64,000 nucleotides of DNA from Trichosphaerium sp. ATCC 40318. Its lineage: Eukaryota > Discosea > Flabellinia > Trichosidae. Position numbers and translations under genes: made by a program. Below the pieces are notes generated by a model. The model saw nothing but the letters and a program-made list of their open reading frames with translations. It had not been told where the DNA came from and searched no databases. Positions 30,985-41,061 of this stretch are shown piece after piece. The stretch spans positions 62,001-126,000 of the forward strand of contig JALMLS010000328.1 in NCBI GenBank assembly GCA_038496445.1. The letters are read 5' to 3'. Position 1 is the first letter of the stretch. Each line of letters starts with the position of its first letter.

Positions 30985-31893
30985 ATGTCGTCTATACAAG
31001 CATACACACCTAGATCATTGAAGAGTGCTTTTAGACGCAAAAGAGAAAAACAACCCTCAAACACCAACCAATACGAGAAGATGGACCCAACTAAGAGACG
31101 ATCAAAACCTATAACAGCGCATTATTCTACTGGACTACAATTTTCAAAGCAAGACGAAGAGGCCGAAAAACAGCGAACTTTACGGGTTTTAAAAATCCAA
31201 AGTTCAGTTAAAAATAAATACGTTATGGACGTAAAATCGCTTAAATCGAAGCTAAATGGATTCAGTATTATAAAAAACAGACCTGTAGCATCAATAGAAG
31301 AACTTGGACAACGTCAGAAGCTTGATCAACGCGATATAGCTTATATCTGTAAGAGCGTTACAAAAGGTATCAAAGCTCTCCGAAATAAGAATATAGTACA
31401 CCGTAACATAAAAGGAGAATCAATCAAAGTCATGGGAAACGGTAGAGTGAAGATTGGTGACTTCGGAAAGGCGACTTTCAAGAAAAATCTTGCGCAAGAC
31501 GGGAAGCGATTTATCGGTACTTTTGGATATGTTGACCCTGCTGGGGAGATTCTATACACTGTAAAGATGGATACCTACGCTATAGGAACTCTAGCGATGG
31601 AGTTAGCGCTTGGTAGAAGAGAACCTCCTCAGCCGACTTGCGACTCTTTCGCGTATTATCCGGATGACTGGAACTTAAGCAAGAAGCGAAGAAATGATCT
31701 CGTTTTATTACTTAAACAAGATATGAATGTTTTCGGATTTCTTTTGGATTTTGTTGAGTGTTGCTCTCAGACTAATGTATCGACGAAGGAGATATTGAAA
31801 CATCCTTTTATAAAGCTTGCGCATAGATCCAAAAAAGACTTTTTGTGGAACGTCATGGTGAACAGAGACGATAAATTTGTTAAACAGAAATAA
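30985..31893 (+). CDS. PAK/Ste20-like pseudokinase, intronless
   Basis: Start at 30985 (MSSIQAYTPRSLKSAF); a longer frame opens at 30928. A basic N-terminus precedes a C-lobe resembling PAK kinases: IAYICKSVTKGIKALRNKNI, VHRNIKGESIKVM, GRVKIGDFGKA, GTFGYVDPAGEI, MDTYAIGTLAMELALG, KEILKHPFIK. The catalytic Asp of HRD is Asn, the metal-binding Asn (usually KSDN) is replaced by Ile in KGESI, and APE has become DPA. No glycine loop or ATP-binding Lys is visible, because the N-lobe region is short (KQRTLRVLKIQSSVKNKYVM). Catalysis is very unlikely; a scaffold role is plausible. Lack of introns, unlike the other kinases here, suggests origin by retroposition or transfer. Confidence 0.75.
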   Translation: MSSIQAYTPRSLKSAFRRKREKQPSNTNQYEKMDPTKRRSKPITAHYSTGLQFSKQDEEAEKQRTLRVLKIQSSVKNKYVMDVKSLKSKLNGFSIIKNRPVASIEELGQRQKLDQRDIAYICKSVTKGIKALRNKNIVHRNIKGESIKVMGNGRVKIGDFGKATFKKNLAQDGKRFIGTFGYVDPAGEILYTVKMDTYAIGTLAMELALGRREPPQPTCDSFAYYPDDWNLSKKRRNDLVLLLKQDMNVFGFLLDFVECCSQTNVSTKEILKHPFIKLAHRSKKDFLWNVMVNRDDKFVKQK

Positions 31894-32452
31894 GAAAAAA
31901 AAGGGAAAAAAATACTTCTTCTTTGTAAATAAAACGTGTATTATATTGTCCACAAGGTCTTGTTTCGTTTTTTATTTACAAAGCAACATTCAAGTATGTG
32001 CGTGTAGTGTTGTTAGAATTTGTGTAGTCGTGTTGTTCAGGCGAACTTCATACTAAAACTCTATTGAAAAACATTGCTTTTACTACCAGTACTTTTCCTC
32101 ATTACAGCAAAAAACCACTAATTATTTGGTACAGCTAAACGTATACCATCATAACTACATTTACTAGCGATTAAAAAGTGAAACGCTACTGGGCGAGTAA
32201 AAACGCCTCAAAGATTCCCGATTTCCTTTCAAAAATCACCTTTTTCGCCAATATTTGGAACTCAAGGCAATGCTGGCCTGTTAAAACTCACCTCCACAAC
32301 ATATTTATAACAGATACAAATGAGAATCATCTTGAAAGTTTGTTTAAGCAATTATATTGCCTATTTAGGAAAGCTATATCCTTTTTCGGTATTGCTTTCT
32401 CCAAAACACCCAAACTCAACAACGTAGCCTGAAAAACAAATACAAAAGTAAT
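31894..32452. other. Intergenic, no clear gene
   Basis: An open stretch at 32178-32432 (plus strand) has no recognisable features. No CACGTG noted. Confidence 0.3.
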
Positions 32453-32890
32453 ATGAAGCCCATAGTCATATTTTCTCTGCTATTACTGTCCACTACGGCT
32501 GCATACGGACTAAATCCTGTTCGACGAGCACTACATGGTGCTAAAGCAATGTATGGACTAACAAGACGAACAGCTTTGCTACAATTCTATAGACTGCCCT
32601 ATGATGGTATTAACGCGTACAAAGGGATAGCGTTTTGTCCTCCTGTAAGCTCTTTAACGATGATAGACCCAAGGACTACATTTGAGTCTCTTCATATAAA
32701 GCGCCACACAATACTTAAAGGATTCTATTGTACATACAATGTCTTCCGACGCGGAAAAGTAGAGTACTTTTACCATTATCTAAGAATCATTCCAAGCCGC
32801 GTTAGAAGAGTTAGAACATCTGGTGTTTTGAATGATATTTGCTTCAGTAAAGAAACCTGTCATGTAGAGGTGTACCAAGTTGATCCATAG
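32453..32890 (+). CDS. Small secreted protein (145 residues)
   Basis: Clear signal peptide (KPIVIFSLLLLSTTAAYG) and a basic mature part with four cysteines in two groups (AFCPP, GFYCTYN; DICFSKETCHV), fitting two disulfides. Single exon, with AATAAA eight bases after the stop. No family recognised. It could be a secreted effector or structural protein. Start is unambiguous because the signal peptide begins at the first Met. Confidence 0.6.
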   Translation: MKPIVIFSLLLLSTTAAYGLNPVRRALHGAKAMYGLTRRTALLQFYRLPYDGINAYKGIAFCPPVSSLTMIDPRTTFESLHIKRHTILKGFYCTYNVFRRGKVEYFYHYLRIIPSRVRRVRTSGVLNDICFSKETCHVEVYQVDP

Positions 32891-33210
32891 AAATAAAAAA
32901 ATTGTCAATTTGGTATTCAAAGACAAGTTCTTTCGTTGTTTGACATGAAATACTGTTTTGTGTTGCCATGTCACGCTTACGCGCCCTAAAAACATGCTAA
33001 AAGTATTCTTGGATAGCTTGTTAAACTACATTTACAGAAACTCACATAGTGATTGAGTATTCTACTTGACTCTGTTTGTTGCTCGAGTTTTTCGTCCAAT
33101 AGCTTTACTTTGTCTCTACTAATCATCTTTGATTGTATGTTTTTTCGCGGCCACTTCTGAGAAGTATAAACCGTCAATATCAGGTCGTATGATTTTGATT
33201 TCGTTTTAGA

Positions 33211-33408
33211 TTGATAAGCGGAAATAAACAAAAAAGTTTACTGACAGATTATTTGTTCATTGAAGAACAGTACAAGCCACGATCAAAGGCTCATACAATA
33301 ATCTTTCAGGTGTTATTTTCAGCTCCCAAGGCCGACAGCAGGCGCTCCCACCGGATGGTTAACCACTCCCAACTCCTTGAAATCGTAGACAACAGTTTTC
33401 GCTTTTGA
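33211..33408 (+). CDS. Hypothetical exon, copy 2 of the frame at 19247-19528
   Basis: Shares KSLLTDYLFIEEQYKPRSK and HRMVNH with the other copy. The first residues lie outside the duplication and differ, so the translated frame may be fortuitous conservation through duplication rather than a gene. No function assigned. Confidence 0.2.
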   Translation: MISGNKQKSLLTDYLFIEEQYKPRSKAHTIIFQVLFSAPKADSRRSHRMVNHSQLLEIVDNSFRF

Positions 33409-34466
33409 GTGTCTCATTTCTTGCTCAAAAAAAAAAGTGGTTTGTGGAGATACGTTTATATGATCATTGCATACAATATAACGTGATTTAGAACTGTTTT
33501 GCAATAACTGTGGTTCCATTATTCAATCAACCCAAGTTTTCGAAAACTCATCCATTTTTACTGTGCTTTCTTTCAATCATAAAAATGACACATTTTTTTG
33601 TTGGATTTCGGCAGACGTGTTCCTCTTACGATATCGTGTAAAAATGTAATTTTTTTGAATTTCGTTAAAATTAAAGTACGCGTATTTAGTAAAGGCAAAT
33701 ACAACCTCAAGCACTTTTAGACTGTATATGATTTATTGCTGAATCTAATTATAACTTACAACTCCTCCTACCAGCACCAACACAGTGTCAATATCTGTTT
33801 GGGAACAGGGAAGCATAAACGGCAGTTGCAAGGATGCATCATGCGTTTATTTGAATGCAAATGTTTGAGCATCTTAACATAAGTGTAAGATATGTTGTCA
33901 ACTTAGCGAGGGGTAGTGGCTGTACCTTCTTTTGGCAAAGAATTAAAATATCGTATGGCACCATTAATATTATCAGTTTCATAATAAGGTGCATTCAAAA
34001 ACCTTGAAGCAGTTTTCGCAGCTTGGTTTAAATACTCTTCACCATCAACAATCATTCTCATCCTTAAACCTACCACAAGCAAACATGGTATATTACCCAA
34101 TGCTTCTGCATCATTTAAAGCATATTCAAGAGATTCTTGTTCATCAAGAATCGAAACCAGGATGTAACCATCCGGCATTGCAAGAGTTTGAATAGGACCA
34201 TTGTTTTCGTTTATTTGTTTTACTATTGATGCAATACGGAGAGAGTGGTTTGAATTGTAACCCTTTAATAGACTAGCACTTTGTATTATACTATTGAAGG
34301 TATGTATAAGCATATTGAGTGTATATTCGTTATCTATCGCAGGTGACGTTGATGAGAATAGAATTGATGTTAAAAACAGAAAATGTGCGAGTTTTCCATT
34401 TGTCTATATTTAGTCAATGGTGACGTAATGACTTCGTGGCTTTTCTATCTTCCCCTTTCCCTTCCC
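33223..34466 (-). repeat. Right arm of the 1.24-kb inverted duplication
   Basis: Reverse complement of about 18193-19430, including the Ras-like gene and about 500 nt of non-coding flank. Differences are scattered substitutions and a few indels, for example in the run of G around 34450. Confidence 0.75.
33903..34313 (-). CDS. Degenerate Ras-like protein, copy 2
   Basis: Same length (136 residues) and almost the same sequence as the copy at 18348; differences include SIIQSASLLKGY, IVKQINENNGP and LRMRMIV. Both copies keep an intact frame although flanks have diverged, which suggests selection or a very recent duplication. NKxD, P-loop and DTAG are absent as in copy 1. Same caveats on fold. 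Confidence 0.4.
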   Translation of the reverse strand: MLIHTFNSIIQSASLLKGYNSNHSLRIASIVKQINENNGPIQTLAMPDGYILVSILDEQESLEYALNDAEALGNIPCLLVVGLRMRMIVDGEEYLNQAAKTASRFLNAPYYETDNINGAIRYFNSLPKEGTATTPR

Positions 34467-35613
34467 CAAAATAAAATCCTTGAAACCGAATCAGGGGTAT
34501 TAAGGCAAATCCAGGACTGAAAAAGAAATAATAGGCATTATGTATCTAATAAGAGCACATAGTGATATTCTGTCGAATTACCATCCATTAATTATGCTAG
34601 GTATTTTTCGTCAACCTTTAAATGACTGGCATGGGCTTATGGCTTCCTATGAGTTCTAGGTGTGACAGTTGTTTATAATTTGTTACAACTTCTAATTTGC
34701 ATTGCTGTGTACATATTGTCCGTATCATTCAAGTTTGCTACAGGTTTGGCAGAAGTATCAAAGTGTAATATCTTGCAAGAACTAACAGAACTGACGCTTT
34801 GATAAAACTTGCAGGACCAGTGCAATGTGAATGCATCACATTCTATACTAATGACAACGTAACTTGCTTGCCTTCTTATACATTAAGACAAGACGAAAAA
34901 GCACTGTCAAAGTAACATCATCTAACATGACGAGCACAGTATTTCATGTAGGTGTGCTCCATACAATACTACTCACTCAGGAGCCATAAAAACGAGTACA
35001 CATTGATTATTTACATGGTAACTTACTAGCACCACGCGAATACTGACACATTCAGGCGTTAAGAGGAGTATGTAACGTGAGAACGTTAAAACCTCAAAGA
35101 AAATTCCAAGCGCTTCCAAAGTATCTTGCGCTGCATGTACGGTATTAACATAGCGTAATAATCCGTTTTAGAGTATAGGAGACAACAGTTGGACCTCAGA
35201 GGTAATCAGAGACGTTAACAGAACTACACTAATGTACAAATAAAATAATGGTTATTAATAAAAACACGTGGTGTCGCAATAGTATGTATGCGTTGTTGAC
35301 ATGGATTTTGTTTTTTCCAGAACTGACAAGATCCGTCAGATCTTGTAGTTTTTGACATATCTTGCAAGAACTAACAGAAGTTGCAAGATCTGTCAGATCT
35401 GACTAAACACGAAAACCAAAAGTCACAAAAAGCAAAAAGTTGCAAACTCAATTGTAGCTTATGCTTGTTACTATTAGAGGCAAAAATACATAAGCATTGT
35501 TTTATTTTACTACTTGACTGCACGAACCAAGACATTCACTGGGAAGTTGACTAGCAGAAATAAATAGGAATAAACGAGTTGGGGAGTGAATACTGTATGT
35601 TTATTTGGAACTA
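34467..35613. other. Gene-free stretch with short dispersed repeats
   Basis: The 19-mer TCTTGCAAGAACTAACAGA occurs at about 34771 and 35360. At 35327-35400 two inverted repeats around GATC (ACAAGATC-cgtca-GATCTTGT; AGATCTGTCAGATCT) could form hairpins. CACGTG lies near 35266. No gene supported. Confidence 0.4.
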
Positions 35614-36372
35614 CTACTGCTCTACAGTGTGTTGATGGTAACAGCTACAAAATAAATCACTATCTCCGTACAGTCTTAGGTCAGTTAAATACACAATCCG
35701 GCATATTGGTCTTGTCTGTAGAAGAGGAAATGTTACAATGCAGCAAATGCAAAATGTTATCGAGTTTGTAGACGGAGGAGATGTTGATGGCGGAAGTGAT
35801 GTTGAAGGAGGGAATGGAGGGGTACTGTTTGTTGAAGGAGCTGATGTTGATGGAGATAATGGAGGGATACCGTTTGGTATTGGTTGAGATGTAGAAGGAG
35901 CTGATGTTGATGGAGGTAATGAAGGGATACCGTTTGTTGTAGGTTGAGATGTTGACGGAGCTGAGGTTGCTGGAGGTACATTTGTTGTAGGTTGAGATGT
36001 TGACGGAGCTGAAGTTGAAGGAGGTAATGAAGGGATACCGTTTGGTGTAGGTTGAGATGTTGACGGAGCTGATGTTGATGGAGGTAATGAAGGGATACCG
36101 TTTGTTGTAGGTTGAGATGTTGACGGAGCTGATGTTGAAGGAGGTAATGAAGGGATACCGTTTGTTGTAGGTTGAGATGTTGACGGAGCTGATGTTGATG
36201 GAGGTAATGAAGGGATACCGTTTGGTGTAGGTTGAGATGTCGACGGTTGAACTGTAGCAGGAGGATCCTGAGAACTTCTCAATGACCTGCGCTCGCTCAC
36301 AGAGGCAACAGATAAAACCATTGCAATCATTGATAAAAGCAGAACAGCGGATATCACGTGTTTAAATGCCAT
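35614..36372 (-). CDS. Secreted Pro/Thr/Ser-rich protein with 20-residue tandem repeats
   Basis: Start at 36372 with a signal peptide (ISAVLLLSMIAMVLSVASV). Five to six repeats follow, based on GIPSLPPSTSAPSTSQPTTN (60 bp per unit), rich in Ser, Thr and Pro and therefore a likely heavily O-glycosylated mucin-like or wall protein. One repeat is shortened. The C-terminal ~55 residues are unlike the rest, with five cysteines (FCICC, PIC, LFCSC). The repeats are nearly identical, so copy number is probably variable between strains. CACGTG lies within codons 4-6. Confidence 0.75.
   Translation of the reverse strand: MAFKHVISAVLLLSMIAMVLSVASVSERRSLRSSQDPPATVQPSTSQPTPNGIPSLPPSTSAPSTSQPTTNGIPSLPPSTSAPSTSQPTTNGIPSLPPSTSAPSTSQPTPNGIPSLPPSTSAPSTSQPTTNVPPATSAPSTSQPTTNGIPSLPPSTSAPSTSQPIPNGIPPLSPSTSAPSTNSTPPFPPSTSLPPSTSPPSTNSITFCICCIVTFPLLQTRPICRIVYLTDLRLYGDSDLFCSCYHQHTVEQ
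35790..36240 (-). repeat. 60-bp coding minisatellite
   Basis: Tandem 60-bp units encoding PSTSQPT(T/P)NGIPSLPPSTSA; adjacent units differ at only a few positions. Confidence 0.8.
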
Positions 36373-36384
36373 AGATGGTATCAA

Positions 36385-37735
36385 TAGGATAAGGTGTTAC
36401 TCAACAGGTTTGGATGTTGTAGTTTTAGTACTTACTTTAAGTTTGCTCTCGGACTTTTTCTTGTTGTTATAAATCACAAAATTGGCACCATTAACTTTTG
36501 CACCATGCAATTTTTGTAACCAAAAAGTACAACTGATTCCAAAGTAATGCTGTGATGATTGTAACAATGTTAAAAGCTATTTTGATTGGCGTGTCGTTTC
36601 GAGAAAAAACAGAATCCCAAACTCTGTGGCACTTTTTACTACAAGCAAGGTAAAGAACTGTTTATTTTGTTTGTATCAAGTGAATGTAAAATGTTTAACT
36701 TGTTGTCTGAGATTGGAGTGTGATTTATGACATAGGTAGTACGTAGGCAACTTTTTTTTTCGGTTCACATGTTTTATCATAACAAAACCTCCAAAACTCT
36801 CCTACTAATCTGAAAACACTCCAACTTGCTTTGTATACGTCATAATAGGTTTAAGATTGTATTTTTTTATTCAACAAACATGCGTATAGGGAATAGTAGT
36901 ACGCTTTTGTTCGTGACATTTCGTGAAAGCAGTTAAACTTTTTTACCACTAAAAAGGTTTTTTATATGTAGAATCAAAGTACTGGGTGTGTACGTACTAG
37001 GGTTGATATTGGTGAAACCACGTGTCGCACTTTTTTTACCACCTTTTACATTAAATTCTTTCGTCACACTTTTTTCGTAATGCACATCGCTACAACCATC
37101 GTACAAATGTTGGACCCAGCTACTTTCAATAAAAACATGGGATTTAAAACAAGTCACAAAAAAACCAACATCAAGGGATTGCCATGTAAAAAACTCATAT
37201 TGGCAGCTTTAGTTTATCTAGAAATTGAATCTGTTACTACCGTAGTTTGTGTTAGCTCACACGAGATTTTTATATACTAAACAACTAAAGAGATTCTCGT
37301 GTATATGTGTAAGGTGTATTCAATTATAAAAATAACTTCAAGGTTACAACTTTGGTACTTCTGAAAGTCATCGAACTGATGCACTGTAGGCCAGCAGATG
37401 CTCTTGAACTACATAATCTTTGCTAAGCTATATTTTTATTAATATCTCTACTTTAACATCTACACTAAGAACGTCTTTTTGGATGCTACAACCTTCGCTT
37501 TCTGTTACACAAAACTTGTTAGTTCTTCCCAGACGCAATGCGATTGGATGAATAGAATAGTTGCAACAAATCTAAACCAACCACTCGCCATGTTTAGAAG
37601 CGCCATTAAGGGAATATTACTATTGAACGATCCTATAACTAAGTTGCTTTCATTCTGTGGTTATGTTCTTGGCATGTTGTTTATTTTGTACCTCATTGTT
37701 TCTTATTCAAGTTTTTCGTCACACTTCATGTAGCT
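36385..37735. other. Intergenic with unsupported small ORFs
   Basis: Overlapping small frames occur at 36933-37157 (minus) and 37080-37280 (plus). A plus-strand frame at 37479-37733 ends in a hydrophobic helix (VLGMLFILYLIVSYS). None has recognisable homology or splice support. CACGTG near 37019. Confidence 0.3.
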
Positions 37736-37741
37736 TTTTTT

Positions 37742-38030
37742 ACTTGTTTGCCACTAGCCCACGTGCTCTTTGACTTAATGTTTCCATTTTCATGCCACTC
37801 TCTGGGTATAACATGTGTTTACCTACCTTACGTTGTCCATTTTCGTACCAAAAGTTGGTTTCGCCATGCCGTGCATTGTTAAGCCACATGCCTTGTTTTG
37901 CAAGCTGCCCGTATTTGTACCACTCGTTTGCTTCTTGTTTAGAATTGCTCCAAGTACTTTGTACCCGTTGTAGTCCGTTTTTATGCCACTCTTTAATTTC
38001 TTTAAGTACTGCTTTGTTGAGAAAAGTAAG
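37742..38030 (-). pseudogene. MORN/YwqK-repeat relic
   Basis: On the minus strand three units resemble the repeats of the genes at 9176 and 46913: KEIKEWHKNGLQRVQ, EANEWYKYGQLAKQGMW and HGETNFWYENGQRK. No F-box-like start is found upstream (higher coordinates), and the frame ends soon after. It is probably the remnant of a third family member. CACGTG motifs flank it (about 37759 and 38096). Confidence 0.55.
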
Positions 38031-38206
38031 TTACAGCTAAAATATTATTGTAACCTTTCGCCTACTTTTTAAAACGTCACTCCCATTAGTAGCGTTCACG
38101 TGACTTTCTGTTTTTATGGTTACATAAAGTACTCATACGAGAGGCATTAAAGCTATCCTTGACTACAAGTGAACTACCAAAGTATAAGTCTAAAAGTAAT
38201 GTTTAT

Positions 38207-39610
38207 TTATGCTTTTGAGTATGGTATCTTGAATACAAATAATGCTACTCTTCCTGATGGTATAATAAACAATAGAAACACCATTGCATATAGATAATCA
38301 ATAGATACCAAGAATGTTAAGATAAATGGAGAGAAGATAATCAATGAAACACATCTTATAATGACATTTCTTCTTAAATGTGATAATTTTGTTATACTTT
38401 TTTTGCTGTACGATATATCTCCTGTCATTTCAGCTCCTTTGTTAATACCATCTATTATTCTTGTGATATATACAAGAGCTAATATTAGCTGAGGTATTAA
38501 AGCGAAAAACCATATAAACAACATGTAGCCAATCATAATCCCTGAAACAAAAAATGGTAAGCAAAAAATAGTGAAGGACTTTGGAGACCTAGGTGACAGG
38601 TAGATTATGCTGAGTTTTTTAAAATTCTATTCGTTGTTTATTGCGAAGTAAGATGCTGTCTCAAGAGACTCTCAAATAGAGTATGGAAAAAGCAAGTGAA
38701 AGAGACGTACATCGAAAAAGAGCAGCTTTAACAATATAAGCTGTAGTCGGCACAGCCAATCCCATTGCCAAAAAGGGTAGGCAATGAGTTCCATAAATGA
38801 ACTTGAGGATGGATATTTCATGGCCAAAGACAGGACCACTTGGGAGTTTCTTTAACAGCCTAAAATACAAAACTGTTGGTGCCAAAAAAACCGAAAAAAA
38901 TGAGAAAAACGTACGTTATCAAGCGTAGCCCCATGTATGTTGTGTATACTGCAGTTGAGCATGATCCAACACCCAAGAGTATAACTAGAGCCAATTGGGT
39001 TGTCGCACGAAATCCAGCAGCTATGAGAATACTTGAAATAGTAAACGCTTCAGAACAAAGAACGTCAGATAAAGAAAAAAGCATTGCACGTGAAATGTGC
39101 CACACAGGTACAATAAGATAAGATACGCACCTACATTTGTGACGATAAAACTTGCTAAAATGGCGTGATTCTGTTTGATATCCAAGAACGGACGCCAATC
39201 AAAAGGAAACAGTTGATAAAGTCTGTAAACCGATACGAAAAACGTGAAGCATCCCAATAGTGCCACAAAGCTGTATATTGTTATTACAGCAATTGAGGAT
39301 GTGAAACAAGCGGTATTATCTCCATTTTCGTCAACAAGATGTAAAAGAACGCCATCACCACTCCAACTATAAATTATCAGCTATTTAGAGGGACTGACAG
39401 CGTTTTGATCCGAATTTAGTGCTTTTACATAAAACAATAATCTAAAATGTACTGTAATTAAAAGGTTTAACCCACAATCACGTGTGTTGGCGTAGTATGT
39501 ATGAGGATTAAATTAAAGTCCAAAAAACGTACCCAGTGCTACAAACGCATGTATCGTTAATACAACTCCCTTTACCACCACACTCGAGGTATAAAGGCCA
39601 CTCTGTTATA
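38207..39610 (-). CDS. EGF-like seven-transmembrane receptor, copy 2
   Basis: Same exon plan as the copy at 19723: EGF module near 39535-39600 (CGGKGSCINDTCVCSTG, WSGDGVLLHL), TM1/TM2 exon (about 39140-39375), an exon with AFTISSILIAAGF and LALVILLGVGSC, one with LPSGPVFGHEISILKF and MGLAVPTTAYIV, and a final exon with ALIPQLILALVYITRII, GINKGAEMTGDI and C-terminal helices ending FKIPYSKA. Intact by eye. Expected at the plasma membrane with EGF outside. Compared with copy 1 the TM1 exon is almost identical at DNA level while the other exons differ clearly. N-terminal signal sequence not found. Confidence 0.6.
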
Positions 39611-39620
39611 CATGGCATGC

Positions 39621-40171
39621 TAGAAACTGCTTTCGGCGTGCTGAGAAGATGAATAAAGGTCTTTTTTTGGCGTTTTATCAATTATATTAATTAAGTGCTA
39701 AAAAAATCCGTAAAAATCACCAAAGAGTGGCCATTTCCCAATGAAATTGTGCAGGCGGGAGTTTAAGTATTTGCAACCCAAATTTGCTATAGCTGGCTAA
39801 GAAACTAGATGAAGCAGATGCTCACTGTTTCAAACGTGACATCTAAATAGAAAATCGCAGCCAACAACTGACTTACATCCTTACTTCATAGCCGATGAGG
39901 TCAACTGTTCAAGAATTTTTGTAGCTGGCTTATCCGGGCCGGACCACGACCAACCCCTTCAAGTTACGGAGTACTATTTGTTCTTATAGTAGTGATAAGA
40001 GAAACCAATGGTATGAGAATGGATACATATTAATAACATATTTATAAGGCATTGTACAAAATATAGTTTTGATAAGAGTACGAGTGACTGGGATGCACAG
40101 GTTACCATTAATCTTCATCTATTTTTCACTTGTCCAATCTGGCAATCTAGTGGCGGCCAAAAAGTCAAGGT
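39621..40171. other. Intergenic, nothing recognised
   Basis: No gene or motif seen apart from AT-rich sequence. CACGTG near 39478 lies inside the receptor gene. Confidence 0.3.
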
Positions 40172-40932
40172 TTATGTCAAGTGGTCCAAACAACTATTTG
40201 AGATTAAACGACACTTATATATTTCAAGGTGTTCAAGCTTGACCAATGACATAACACCCTCATCTGTTATCTTGTCGCTCTTAAAAATAAATAGATGTTT
40301 TAGATTTGTCAATGAACTGATACCATCATCTGTTATCAAACTACCATTACCAATACGGATTGAACTTACATTGCCAAGCTGTTTAAGCCATACATCTTTT
40401 GCATGATGAAGCGAGATTGTGTGTACGTCTTTAAGCGCTTTTATTCCTTCAACAGTAATCTTGTCACACATACAAATGTTAATTGTATGTACTCCACTAA
40501 GTGCCTTTAAAGAAACATCTGTGATTGGTGTATTTTGCAGATTAATCATGTGAATATTGTGCTTTCCTCCTTTTACCAATGCTAAGATACCTTCATCATT
40601 AATCTTTGCTTGTGATAGATCTATAGTATGAACACCATAAAGACAACCTAAATCATAGCTTGATAGCTTAATCCTCGTTAAAAAACTTGTTTTTTTCTAC
40701 ACCTCATTTTTGTGTTTTTAAGCAAAGGACTTCCTTTTAGCGCCCAACAATCTGACCATTTCTTGATAAACAAGTAATCAAACCCAACATTATGTCGTAT
40801 TATGTCATTAAATAGACGAGAGACTGAAGAAGCTGTAATCCGATCTTTTCTGTATAAATAAGAAAGAATATGTGTTAACGTCTCTGGTGGCAATAGCTGT
40901 ATACTACTCTCTTTTCGTAGTTTGTTACCCAT
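40172..40932 (-). pseudogene. F-box/LRR protein, copy B, broken by homopolymer length changes
   Basis: Inverted paralogue of 1408-2177. The N-terminal frame (LLPPETLTHILSYLYRKDRI) stops at 40678 and the LRR frame resumes nearby (ITDVSLKALSGVHTINICMC) to 40172. Compared with copy A the break coincides with a run of seven A and a run of six T (about 40680-40700); one base fewer in each would restore the frame. At the place where copy A is broken, copy B is intact. The two copies therefore carry different lesions. A divergent promoter with CACGTG (40979-40984) is shared with the sulfatase gene. Confidence 0.75.
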
Positions 40933-40978
40933 TGTAATTTAAATCAAACTCAATAAGCAACTCGCGTTACTTGTTTGT

Positions 40979-40984
40979 CACGTG
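40979..40984. promoter_or_regulatory. CACGTG palindrome in a divergent promoter
   Basis: Perfect palindrome between the minus-strand F-box/LRR start (40932) and the plus-strand sulfatase ATG (41062), 47 and 78 nt away. Confidence 0.45.
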
Positions 40985-41061
40985 TTTTTTTTGGATTTGA
41001 TTTGAAGTTAAGTACGAGAAAAGTAGCCATTTATATCAACTGCCTTGCTGTCCATCATACA

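Noticed and set aside
36280-36372. RxLR-like motif (RSLR) after the signal peptide of the Pro/Thr-rich protein
   Set aside because: A four-residue match in a low-complexity secreted protein. Gene structures in this window do not look like an oomycete, so chance is the simpler explanation.
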